Source: Shinisaurus crocodilurus (Eukaryota; Chordata; Lepidosauria; Squamata; Shinisauridae). From it: a DNA stretch of 64,000 nucleotides. The stretch covers positions 127,352,402 through 127,416,401 of the forward strand of contig CM037877.1 in assembly GCA_021292165.1 (NCBI GenBank). The letters are read 5' to 3'. Below the pieces are notes generated by a model. The model worked only from the letters and a program-made list of their open reading frames with translations. It ran no database searches and was not told where the DNA came from. Position numbers and translations under genes: made by a program. This document shows, piece by piece, positions 51,390-60,789 of this stretch (positions are counted from its first letter, which is position 1; every line of letters begins with the position of its first letter).

Positions 51390-54266
51390 ATGAATAGCCT
51401 GAGCCAAGAGCAGTTGGAGCTAGTGAGCAGCCCAGAGACCCCAACCCAGACCTCCACAATGGAGTGGGTAGTGCGGCCGAAGACTGCAAGGCAAGAAGGG
51501 GGGGGAGCCCCCTCATCTTTGTTAGTAGGGCAGGAACCCAAGCAGTGGGGTAGCCCCAGCCTTACCAGTAGTGGCAGGAGAAGCGAGATGAGGGACCCTG
51601 AGGTAGAGGAAGACCTCGACAGAAGGGTTGCTGGCGGAGCCATGGGGGGAGGAGGGTTGGATGCCCTCTTTCCCCAACTCAATTGGCAGCAAGCCAGGGA
51701 GTTGATGCAGCATCAACAAGAAATGTGCCAGCAGCAACAAGTAGCGCTACAGATGCAGCTGGAGTTGGCCAGGCTGACCATGGGCACCGGACAAGGGGGA
51801 CCCCCTGCACCCCAGGGTGGGGGCACCACGACCCCTAAATGGGACAGGAAGCAATTCCCCACCTACCAGCCGGGACAGGATGTGCTGATCTTTTTCACCC
51901 TGTTCGAGGCTGCCTGCCTGGAGCAGCGGGTGCCGGACAACTTAAGGATGTCTGCCCTAAGGACTCAGGTCAGCGGGGAACTGGCTGATCTCCTGGGTAT
52001 TCACACCCAAACTGCCCCCTTGGACTATGGGGCGTTCAAGGAAGCGGTGAGAGAGAGGTTTGCCCTCACCGCTGAACATTGTCGCCGTAAATTTCGTTAC
52101 GGACAACCTACCCCAGGGGACACGTATGCCTCCTGGATGGCGCACCTGGAGTTAGGTGTGGGGTGGCAGGTTTGGGACGCATGGATTGGGGCCACCGGGA
52201 AGACCACTTTGGCGGAGGTGCGGGAGCTCATGATTCAAGAGCAATTTTGTGCCACTATCCCGGAGGACTTAGCTACGGCGGTGAGGGATCGGGACCCCCC
52301 AAACTGTCGGGAAATGGGCAAGTTGGCCGACCAAATGGGACTGTATCGGCAGCCCAAAGGAACAAAGGGGGGCAACCTCAATCGTGGCGGGGCTAAGGGG
52401 AGCGTAGAGAAGGGCCACCCCAAACCTCGGGAGGGAGCCCTAGGCAAGCCCAAGGAAAGCCCCAGTGGCTGCTTTTATTGCAAAGAACCGGGGCACCTCA
52501 AGAGGAGCTGCCCCAAGCTCATCGCGAAGAACCGCCACGCCAAGACATCGCCAGGCAAGGTGGGGAGGATGCTTGCTCCAGAGTCCCGCGAACCGGAGGA
52601 ACACGAGGAGGATCAGCAGTCCAGCTCGTCCCTCGAGGAAGACGGGGAAGATGCAGCGCGGTCCCTGAGGAGCGGAGGACAGCATTCGCTGGGGGCCATC
52701 TCACAGGCATCATTGATGCGCATTGCCTCACCGGAGCAGCTGCGGTGGAGCCAGGACAAATTCTGTGAGTCCATCTCTGTAAACAATGTTTCCCATGTGG
52801 GGTATAGGGACACTGGGGCAGACATAACTGCTTTACCTCGGAGTAAGTTAAAGAAGAGACAGTTGCTAAAAGGGCGCACCTGTGCCATAAAGCCCTATAA
52901 CTCTCCCAACATAGCTGTTCCCCTCGCCCGGGTCTGGGTCAAGTACAAGGGATGGGAAGGGGAGGTGGATGTTATAGTGCACGGACAACAAGACTGGGGA
53001 ATCATCATTGGGAACGACATTGCGTTCCGGGCTGCCCAGGTCAAGGTGGGGGTGGTGACCCGGCGTCAGGCCAAGCAAGCCCCTGCCCCGCAGCCTCTCA
53101 GGTCCCTGGTCTCCCCTCCCGGTCGCGGTAAAGTGACCCCGGCAGAGACAGCCAGCCGTCCCCCGCCGCTCCCCGTGGTTGTGGGGAGGGAAGAAGACCC
53201 CGGGGGGGTTGCGCCAATGGCCCGAGATTTTGGGACTCAGAAGGCGTTTCAAGAGGAGCAGCAGAGCGACCCATCCCTCCAGGGATGTTGGGATCGGGCC
53301 AGTCAAGGGGTAGGGGACCAGTCAGAGCAGTTTTTGTGGGAGGCAGGAGCCCTCTACCGAGAATTCTGCCCAAGGACTGAACAGGGTCCCCAACCAAGAA
53401 AAAGACAATTAGTTGTGCCCGTGAGGTACCACCAGGCTGTGCTACAGCTGGCCCACGATGTGGCGTGGGGAGGTCACCTGGGACAGAAACGGACCTTGGC
53501 CAGGGTGACAGAGGGGTTTTACTGGCCCATGGTGGCAAATGAAGTGCGGGAATATTGCCGGTCCTGCGATGTCTGCCAGCGGGTGGGGCATAACCGGGAC
53601 CATCCGAAGGCCCCCCTGCAAGCCCTACCCATTGTGGGTGTTCCCTTTGAAAGGATAGGGATGGATATCGTGGGACCCTTGAATCCCCCCACCAAGACGG
53701 GGAAGAAGTTTATATTGACTGTTGTTGACTTTGCCACCCGTTATGCAGAGGCTTTTGCTTTAGCCTCCATCTCCGCCACCAGCCTGGCTAAGACTCTCCT
53801 CTCTCTTTTCGCCCGCCTAGGAATGCCCCACACAGTGGTTTCGGACTGCGGCACGGGATTCGTGTCCAAACTGTTTAAAAAAATGTGGGAACTGGGGGGT
53901 GTGGAGCACCTGACTTCGGTGCCATATCATCACGAGACCAATGGGTTGGTGGAGCGTTTCAATCAGACTCTTGAAAAAATGATCAGGGCATATGCGGCTA
54001 AGTACCCTGGGACTTGGGACCAAGCCCTCCCCTACTTGTTGTTTGCCTACCGGGACTCCCCCCAAGAAAGCCTGGGATTCTCCCCCAACGAACTGATGTT
54101 TGGAAGGGAGCTCAGGGGACCGTTGGCTCTGTTACGGGCGGAATGGGAGGGGGTTGCCGCAGAAGCCTCCATGCCTGTGCACACTTTAATGCAGCACCTC
54201 CAGACTGTCCTTCGGGAGGTGAGGGAGACGGCGCAGCAGCATCTTGAAGCAGCACAGCAGCAGTAG
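51390..54266 (+). CDS. Gag-protease-integrase polyprotein of Gmr1-type element, ends at premature stop
   Basis: 958 codons from an ATG in AAAATGA context 103 bp past the LTR; the frame is open further upstream only through a TTG. Residues 1-80 are polar and about 110-150 are Gln-rich. About 160-317 is capsid, whose C-terminal part (about 230-317) has the SCAN-like pattern EVRELMIQEQFCATIPEDL. The CCHC zinc knuckle is at 361-374 (CFYCKEPGHLKRSC). Acidic-Ser linker. The aspartic protease active site DTGAD starts at 474, with an IIIGND second motif near 538. The integrase zinc-binding set is H689, H696, C726, C729. The catalytic triad D759, D819, E855 has DD35E spacing and is intact. The TAG at 54264 falls in a Gln-rich stretch before the GPY/F module, so integrase is truncated. 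Confidence 0.9.
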   Translation: MNSLSQEQLELVSSPETPTQTSTMEWVVRPKTARQEGGGAPSSLLVGQEPKQWGSPSLTSSGRRSEMRDPEVEEDLDRRVAGGAMGGGGLDALFPQLNWQQARELMQHQQEMCQQQQVALQMQLELARLTMGTGQGGPPAPQGGGTTTPKWDRKQFPTYQPGQDVLIFFTLFEAACLEQRVPDNLRMSALRTQVSGELADLLGIHTQTAPLDYGAFKEAVRERFALTAEHCRRKFRYGQPTPGDTYASWMAHLELGVGWQVWDAWIGATGKTTLAEVRELMIQEQFCATIPEDLATAVRDRDPPNCREMGKLADQMGLYRQPKGTKGGNLNRGGAKGSVEKGHPKPREGALGKPKESPSGCFYCKEPGHLKRSCPKLIAKNRHAKTSPGKVGRMLAPESREPEEHEEDQQSSSSLEEDGEDAARSLRSGGQHSLGAISQASLMRIASPEQLRWSQDKFCESISVNNVSHVGYRDTGADITALPRSKLKKRQLLKGRTCAIKPYNSPNIAVPLARVWVKYKGWEGEVDVIVHGQQDWGIIIGNDIAFRAAQVKVGVVTRRQAKQAPAPQPLRSLVSPPGRGKVTPAETASRPPPLPVVVGREEDPGGVAPMARDFGTQKAFQEEQQSDPSLQGCWDRASQGVGDQSEQFLWEAGALYREFCPRTEQGPQPRKRQLVVPVRYHQAVLQLAHDVAWGGHLGQKRTLARVTEGFYWPMVANEVREYCRSCDVCQRVGHNRDHPKAPLQALPIVGVPFERIGMDIVGPLNPPTKTGKKFILTVVDFATRYAEAFALASISATSLAKTLLSLFARLGMPHTVVSDCGTGFVSKLFKKMWELGGVEHLTSVPYHHETNGLVERFNQTLEKMIRAYAAKYPGTWDQALPYLLFAYRDSPQESLGFSPNELMFGRELRGPLALLRAEWEGVAAEASMPVHTLMQHLQTVLREVRETAQQHLEAAQQQ

Positions 54267-54752
54267 AGCGCGTGGTACAACAGGATGGCTGTGCCACGGA
54301 CTTTTGAAGTGGGGGACCAGGTGTTGGTACTGCGCCCCCAAAAGACGGACAAATTGTGCTTGAAGTGGGAGGGCCCAGGGACCGTGATTGGAAGGTCGGG
54401 GGAGGTGAATTATCAAGTGGCTTTCCCGGGACAGCCGGGGAGGCAAAAGGTATTCCATGTAAATATGCTAAAATTGTATGTGGAACGGGGAACGAAGGTG
54501 GGGGGAGTACAGGAATGTGTGGAGCAGGGAGACCCGGACGGAGGGTTGTTGGCAGAGTGGGGGGAAGGGGGAGGAATGGAGGAGATCAAACTGTCCCCCT
54601 CCCTGTCCGAACAGCAGCGGCAACAGATCACCCAGGTCTTAGAGGATTTCCAGCCCATGTTCTCGGACCGTCCGGGATGCACCACACTCATACAGCACAC
54701 CATCGACACAGGGAGTAGCCCCCCCATACAGTCCCTACCTACCGAGAGGTAG
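54267..54752 (+). pseudogene. Integrase C-terminal GPY/F module and RT leader, cut off by stop codon
   Basis: In the same frame as the gag-PR-IN frame, separated only by the TAG at 54264-54266. FEVGDQVLVLRP and LKWEGPGTVIGRSGEV form the GPY/F module of gypsy integrases. LSEQQRQQITQVLEDFQPMF and HTIDTGSSPPIQS are the conserved leader just before RT. The frame ends at a TAG at 54750, because one base appears deleted near 54739 within the RT leader. Confidence 0.8.
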
Positions 54753-55450
54753 GGCCCCATGCCCAAGTCGTCGCCGAGGAAGTCCAAGCCATGCTGGACT
54801 TGGGGGTCATTGTCCCTAGCTCGAGCCCCTGGTCCTCCCCGATTGTGTTAGTAGCTAAGAAAGATGGGGGTGTCCGGTTCTGCGTAGACTACAGGAAAAT
54901 AAACAAGGTGACCGTCCCTGACCCCTACCCCATTCCCAACATGGATGTGCTGTTGGAGAGGCTTGGGGGGGCCAAGTACATCACTACCCTGGATCTGACA
55001 AAGGGTTATTGGCAGGTCCCGCTCGATTCGGACGCTGCCCTGAAGTCTGCTTTTGTGACCCACCTGGGGTTGTTCCAATTCACCACCCTTCCGTTTGGGG
55101 TCCGCAATGGTCCGGCTACCTTCCAGAGGTTGGTAAACGGAATGTTAAATGGGCTGGGGGAGTTCGCCTGCGCGTATTTAGATGACATCGCCATTTTCAG
55201 TTCCACCTGGGAGCAGCATCTGCAACATGTCCGCCAGGTGTTTCAGAGGATTCAGGATGCAGGGCTGATGGTGAAGGTGAAGAAATGTCAGGTGGGGAGG
55301 GGGGAGGTGGAGTATCTGGGACACATGGTAGGGGGAGGTAGTGTCAAGCCCCTAGAAGCCAAGATAGAGTCGGTGCGCACCTGGCCCCAACCCCAGACGA
55401 AAAAGCAGGTCCAAGCTTTTTTAGGGCTGGCTGGCTGGCTATTACCGTAA
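54753..55450 (+). pseudogene. Reverse transcriptase domain of Gmr1-type element
   Basis: Frame shifted relative to the upstream ORF; readable from about 54740, first Met at 54791. Motifs in order: SPIVLVAKKDGGVRFCVDYR; catalytic-Asp motif A ITTLDLTKGYWQVPLD; FTTLPFGVRNGPATFQRLV; the active-site box YLDD at 55175-55186; EYLGH; and QAFLGLAGW. The frame then leaves coding at a GGCT tandem run (55427-55440), which has one 4-bp unit more than the minus-strand relative, and stops at 55448. Catalytic residues are present, but the frame breaks on both sides would prevent a complete Pol. Confidence 0.88.
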
Positions 55451-56000
55451 GTTCGTGCCCCATTTTAGCCAGCTAGCCGCCCCCCTGACTGACTTGTGCA
55501 AAAAGCGGTAACCCGTTAAGGTCCAATGGTCAGCCGCTTGCCAGACAGCATTTGAAGGATTGAAAGCCTGCCTGATGGCAGCCCCTGTGCTGCAAGCCCC
55601 AGACTTTGAAGCCCCTTTTGTTCTGCAGACGGATGCCTCGGAAGCGGGGATGGGAGCCGTCCTGCTGCAGGAACGGCCAGAGCAGGGGCTGTGCCCGGTC
55701 GCCTTTTTGAGTAAGAAACTTTTGCCTCGGGAGCGGAACTTGGCCACTGTCGAGAAAGAGTGCCTAGCGATAGTGTGGGCAGTGACCAAGCTTCGCCCCT
55801 ACCTGTGGGGCCGCCGGTTCCGGCTGCAGACCGACCATTCCCCCCTATGCTGGCTGGATAGGGTGAAGGGGTCCAACCAGAAGTTGTTGCGGTGGAGTCT
55901 GGCCCTCCAGGATTTTGATTTTTCCGTAGAGCACATCAAGGGTAAGGACAACATTGTGGCAGATGGGTTGTCCCGGGCTTTCTCAGTAGAAAACAGTTAG
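55440..56000 (+). pseudogene. RT thumb/connection and RNase H domain of Gmr1-type element
   Basis: The correct frame resumes with YYRKFVPHFSQLAAPLTDLC at 55440 and is broken by a TAA at 55509-55511 after KKR, where the minus-strand copy has Gln. It is open again to the natural TAG at 55998. The RNase H acidic residues are all visible: TDASEAGMGAVLLQ, EKECLAIVWAVTKLRPYLWG, QTDHSPLCWLD and KDNIVADGLSRA. This is the 3'-most coding domain. Nothing env-like follows before the polypurine tract. Confidence 0.88.
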
Positions 56001-56040
56001 ATAGGGATTGGGGTGGTGGACCCCAATGCCATCTTTCCCC

Positions 56041-56051
56041 AAATGGGAGGG
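56041..56051 (+). other. Polypurine tract
   Basis: AAATGGGAGGG directly precedes the TG of the 3' LTR, the expected plus-strand primer site. The minus-strand relative has AAAGGGAAGGG in the same place. Confidence 0.85.
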
Positions 56052-56074
56052 TGTGGAGAAAGCCCAAACCCCAG

Positions 56075-56110
<36 letters not shown>

Positions 56111-56814
56111 CCCCCCAGGGAGGGGGCGAGGGAGGAGGGATGAGATCACCGGGGAAGCAACCAGACAAGTCATCAGCCCCAACAAAGGAGGACCTCGGCG
56201 GAGATCCACAAAAGCCCAGGAAGAGTCATCAAGGATCATCAAGCTATCAGGGCAGTCTCAAAGAGCTGCAGAGTATCAGTGCGTCACCCTCTTCCCGGGC
56301 AGGGATAAGCCCACGTGAACGAAGGGGGGCAGGCAGAAGCCCCCACCTGACCTGGAGGGCGGGGAAGCAGGAACTCAGGGGTAGAAAACCCCTCTCCCTT
56401 CCGGGTTTGGGTTGTTGGGGAACCACGGGTACGCCAGGTCTAGATCCACCTAAAAGCAAGCCATCTGGGTACACCGGTCTCAGCCAGGAAGTGCCGATCG
56501 GGAGCTGGGCTGAAACTGACTAGAGTACTGTCTTTGATGTGAGGATATTGACCTGATGCAATCTGCTAGCCGGGGAGCCTGCTCATTGGGTAAGACGCGA
56601 GTCAGCTAAAGTTGTGTTGACTGTAAACGTATTACTAGAAGACTGCTAGTTCCGATCTGATTATTGTGTAAACAAATAAAAAGCCTTATTTGGGTATACA
56701 AAGTGTTGTGGTTTTTCCTCTTGTACTTGAAAGCCGATACGAGCCGTATTGCTTTGCCGGTTAACCCTAGATTTGCCGAACTCACGCAAAGGATCCGGTT
56801 GCTGATCCTTCACA
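56052..56814 (+). repeat. 3' LTR, 763 bp
   Basis: Same as 50522-51286 apart from six substitutions and one CA unit. The CA run is at 56077-56108 and AATAAA at 56675-56680. It ends ...CTTCACA followed by the TGAAG duplication. Confidence 0.95.
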
Positions 56815-56819
56815 TGAAG
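56815..56819. other. Target-site duplication TGAAG, right
   Basis: Identical to 50517-50521; confirms an undisturbed insertion with both ends present. Confidence 0.9.
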
Positions 56820-59170
56820 AAATAGCTCCAGGATTCAAATCATAGGGACAGGTATGGCATAGTATGCTATTTGGATACGTACTGTTCGGGTGGAGAGAGT
56901 AGGTGTGTGCACTCACTCTGTGCTTCAGACGCCTCGCAACAAGGGGGCATCTATGGAGTTGTCCACACAAAAGACTTGCTGGGATAGTAATGATGTGGAA
57001 TTGCTGTGTTTTCATTTCCTAGTTTGGAGAAGTGCATATTTCCATAGTAATGTCAGGATGCTGTCTATCATACTCAGACAGGAGATTGGTGCAGAATAAA
57101 GGCCTTGTATATTTGGAGGAGGGGAAGGGAGGGCGGGATTAGAATGGAAGGGTTCTCCAAGGAAGCTGGCAGAAGAGGATAATGAAAGATGAACACACCC
57201 TGCCTTTAAGCCAAATGAATATGCATTTGGTCCTACTTAGAGGCTTTCTTGAGAGAGGCTAGCTAGGTTCCCTGATTCTCTCCACTCTGATGGTTTGGGC
57301 TGGGAGAGTTTTCCATGAGGCAGACCCCTTTAAATAAATTTTATTCCCCTCTGTGGCCAACAGGATGATGATTTGCACCTTGCTAAATACCTGCATGGCT
57401 GATCATCAGCTGCAGATAGAGCAGAAAGCAATCATCGGGGACCTGCTGCTGAGCTGCACTTTTCTTTACTAATCTTCTTATTTCATTTTAGCATTTACAA
57501 TAACCCAGCCAGTAATCCTGACATCAAACACACAACACGCTCTTCCAAGCCGCATTGACGACGTCAGAATGTGCTGGCACATGTTGGATGTGCTGGTGCA
57601 GGCAGGATGCCAGCTCAACGTCTCCAGATAACACAGGGAAGAAAGACAGGAGGGAGAGTGTCTATCCTAATCGGCAGACAATGCACAGGCTATTGTGTCC
57701 TGATGTTCTATTGTCCAAATCCTTCCCTGGAAAACAAGGTTGCTGCAATTCTGCTGCTTTCAGAGACCCAAATGCAAAATGCATGTGAGGCTTACAAGTA
57801 TACCCCGGGGGACTCATGCTCGGACATGTACACCAAGGCAATTCAACCCACAGCACACTGCTCACACATTATGGTATGAAGAGCAACACAAGAAAGTTCT
57901 CCTCCAGGGTAAGCTGAGAGGATGCAATCTCCTTGGTATTTTGTCCAGTTAGTTTCCTCTGCATGGCCAGCAAGGTAGGGAAGGGTTTAAGTGTGGGGGT
58001 GGAGACAGAGAAGCCTTCTCAGTTAAATACTCCCCTTCCGGCCTTCTCTGGCTAAATGATGCCCACTGGAAGCCAGGGAGGAAGATGGCAATTGGAAGGA
58101 CTGAACTGGGATGCCCACTCATCGTATTCTGCTCCAAGGGCCGCTGAAACTGAAGCATGACTGCATTGAATGGGAAGCGGAAGGAATGATATGGGGAGAG
58201 GTTGGGAAGATGGAGGGATAGAGGAGAAGAAGGGGGGTGTCCAAGGCAGTAAATCCAAATGGTACCCCTTCCACCAATTCACATGGGGTACAATCTACCA
58301 GGGATTTCTGCTGTGAAATCCCATGGCACCGAACAGAGCTTGTGCAAGATCCACATAGGAGAACTTCCTGGTGCCTCCTGACTCTCAGATCTCTCTCCCA
58401 CTCTGCTGCCCATAACAGTGCCCAATATCTGCTTCTTGCGACAGATGACACTTCTTGCCTCATGACACAGCCACCTCTGGATCTCCTTAACACCCTTCAC
58501 TTTCAATCAGGCCAAGGGTTCATGTAATCCTTACTGTTTCTACCAGTGGCCAGCCTGAGGCTGCCAGGAAGCCCACAAGCAGGGCATGAAGGCAAGAGCC
58601 CTCCCTTATTTTTTGTCACAAGAATAATTTTGTATGCACTGCCTCTGAAAATGGAGGTTTCACTTGGTATCATGGTTAATAATAGCTGATAATAGACCTA
58701 TCCTGAATGAATTTGCCTACTCCCTTTTCAGTGTCACATATATGAGCACAAATACAGCATTGTTGGCCCTTTTTGCCTGCTTGCTGCTGCTTCTGCCTTG
58801 CCTCCTCTCTCCTGGTGTTGGGGTGTTGCTGGCTGACATCACATCCAGGTTCCAATACGCTGGCCTCAGGCTGCAGTGACTGCGTAAGCAGCAGGGCTGA
58901 AATATCAACAATACTTGTGGACAATTACATTAAACAATGCCAGCGCAAAGCTATACAGAGGAGAGCTGAGGGGGGGAAACCCTTCAGTTCTTGCAAAATC
59001 ACAAGCAAAGGAAAGCTAAATTGTGGAGCTGGAAGCATTTCCGTAATAGCAACATTCTGCAGAAATCTGGTCCATCGGCTTTCAGCCTGAGGGAAGCAAT
59101 TCCTGCTGCAGTGGAAAGAAGGGCAGGCCATAAACCCATAGAAATGCAGGTATGGAAAGGGTCTGGGTGG
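56820..59170. other. No recognisable gene; unique-looking non-coding DNA
   Basis: About 2.3 kb with no coding-like ORF over about 125 codons, no RNA gene and no repeat termini I recognise. Possible weakly conserved non-coding DNA cannot be judged without alignment. Confidence 0.5.
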
Positions 59171-59178
59171 CTTTACAC

Positions 59179-59314
59179 CAGGGCTCTCCAACCTTGGGTC
59201 CCCAGATGTTGCTGGCCTACAGCTCCCAGCATACCCAGCCAGCATGGCTAATGGCAAGGGATTCTGGGAGCTGTAGGCCAGCAACATCTGGGGACCCAAG
59301 GTTGGAGAGCCCTG
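59179..59314. mobile_element. Family C hAT-like foldback MITE, 136 bp, diverged
   Basis: Ends CAGGGCTCTCCAACCTTGGG and its complement. The arms carry CTACAGCTCCCAGCAT and ATTCTGGGAGCTGTAGG, variants of the ZNF143-like block. Flanking 8-mers CTTTACAC and CTTGACAG match at 6 of 8, consistent with an older insertion. Confidence 0.75.
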
Positions 59315-59321
59315 CTTGACA

Positions 59322-59666
59322 GAATCACAGAAGGAAAATAAGCCATGGTAGCTTATTTTCCCTCCCTCTGTGTGCTGGTCATGAGCTGCCTAATTAGCAT
59401 AATTACCCTCGCCAGGCGTTGGTTGTTGTGATGTCCGAACCTGGTGTGGGTGGGTGGCTGAGGTGGTTTACAAGCCGCCCGGAAACCTTAGAACAAGCTG
59501 TGGGTTTCAGGATGGTTTGTAAACCACCCCAGCCACCCGCTCTTGCCAGGTTCGGATGTCATGACAACCCATGCCCAGTGAGGGTAATCAGGTACGTAGC
59601 TTGTGGACAGCACATGGGCTGGGTGGGTGGGGAATAACCACCTTGGCTTATTTTCCCTCTGTGATC
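59322..59666. repeat. Multi-hairpin palindromic repeat, 345 bp
   Basis: Outer arms GAATCACAGAAGGAAAATAA and TTATTTTCCCTCTGTGATC pair. A second inner pair is GGTGGTTTACAAGCCGCC against GGTTTGTAAACCACCCCAG, and TGATGTCCGAACCTGG pairs with CCAGGTTCGGATGTCATG. It resembles the other family P palindromes in style (for example AGAACAAGCTGTGGGTTTC against AGAACAAGCTATGGCTTG near 29530). Confidence 0.6.
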
Positions 59667-59984
59667 GTGCAAACCAGGTCTTGAAAAGCAATGTAGATAC
59701 CTCCCAATCTGCCACTTGGGAGTGTGATGTGGGGGGAGGAACTGGCTCTATGTAAAGCCAACCTCCTAAACAAGGGAAATCAATGCACATTTCAAGCAGC
59801 CTACTTCTTAACACTGACTAAATAACCCCCCCCCCCCCACACACACAAGAGATCCTCGTGGGGCAAATCTGAGACCAGAGAGTTGGTATTGCTTATTAAG
59901 GGCTGCTGCTGAGGTGGAATTATCTAGGCAACAGACTCAGGCAATCCCTAGTTTTTAATCTTGCCTCCACCATGAATTCATTAC
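59667..59984. other. No recognisable feature
   Basis: Non-coding. C-run at 59827-59839 followed by a short CA run. Confidence 0.5.
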
Positions 59985-60094
59985 GGGCGCAGTCCTATTG
60001 CAATGACCGTCCGTGAGCTCCCGAACTCAGAGGCTTATTTATGATCATCCTATGCAGTGTGTAACTTCAGGTAAGTGGGTATAGGATTGTAGCC
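59985..60094. mobile_element. GGGCGCARTCCTAT-type MITE, likely PIF/Harbinger-like
   Basis: Left end GGGCGCAGTCCTATTGCA and right end GTATAGGATTGTAGCC are complementary termini of the family at 6343 and 4879. The flanking trinucleotides are degenerate. The interior includes TTCAGGTAAGTGGG. Confidence 0.5.
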
Positions 60095-60169
60095 TTGAAA
60101 TGTGTGCTTAAGCTGGCCACATTTATTTTGAAGGAAAAGCTGCTGCATGGCCCCCTGATCTGGATTTTA

Positions 60170-60730
60170 TGCATCTTTGATTACAACATTTGTACACCAT
60201 TCCATAACAAAGTTCTCTGGGTAGCTTACAATAAATAAAAAAACCCACACCCAATTTAAATACAAAATAGAACATAAAACCATACAATCAAAAACAATGT
60301 AAAACACGACAAAACAAAATTCAGAGCACCCCCAAATTAAACACAGATTTTAAAACTGAGAGGCCCAGACTACATGAGTTATTTCAAAGGCCTTTCCTGG
60401 CTCACCTGGTGCTGCAAATATCACTGAGATGGCAGCAGACAGGCCAGGAAGGCTGTTCTACCAGCGGGTTGCCACTACGGAAAAAGGCCCTCTCCCTGTT
60501 AGTTACCTGCCCCACTTCATTCAGTAGGGGCACTCAAAGTAGGGCCTCTGAAGACGATGTCAAGGTCTGGGAAGCTTACATATTGAAAACAGTAGTCTTT
60601 CATGTAGTCTTTCCTGGCCCCAAGATGTTTAGGGTTTTAAAGGATAAAACCAGTACTTTAGTTTGGGATGGGAAACAGATTGGGAGCCAGTGCAGCTGAC
60701 AAGGCACAGGCATGATATGGATTGTCAGAG
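60170..60730 (-). mobile_element. LINE-type sequence with 3' tail, family unassigned
   Basis: On the minus strand it ends in GTAAGCTACCCAGAGAACTT and GGTGTACAAATGTTGTAAT, a variant of the GTAAACCGCCCAGAG LINE tail. Upstream, TGCACTGGCTCCCAATCTG and TTTAAAACCCTAAACATC suggest a LINE ORF C-terminus, similar to the L2-like fragments. Too decayed for a frame. Confidence 0.5.
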
Positions 60731-60789
60731 ACATCTGGAAAAGGACACTGTTCTGTGCAAATGCAAGAAATGCGCAAGGTAGATGGAAG

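Larger units (their letters stand above)
50522..56814 (+). mobile_element. Gmr1-type Ty3/gypsy LTR retrotransposon, full length (6293 bp)
   Basis: Complete element with two LTRs (765 and 763 bp), TG...CA ends, a 5-bp duplication, a primer-binding region at 51287, a polypurine tract before the 3' LTR, and an internal region of 4765 bp. Domain order read directly is gag, zinc knuckle, protease, integrase, RT, RNase H. Standard Ty3/gypsy has integrase last, and integrase-before-RT within gypsy marks the Gmr1 group known from cod and other deuterostomes. No env. Four lesions break pol: stop at 54264, frameshift near 54739, frameshift at about 55427-55440, and stop at 55509. Confidence 0.92.

Noticed and set aside
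54735..54790. Programmed frameshift between integrase and RT
   Set aside because: The frame change falls inside the conserved RT leader (after PPIQS), not at a domain junction, and no slippery heptamer is visible. A single-base deletion is simpler.
56000..56051. Envelope gene downstream of RNase H
   Set aside because: Only about 50 bp separate the RNase H stop from the 3' LTR, filled by the polypurine tract.
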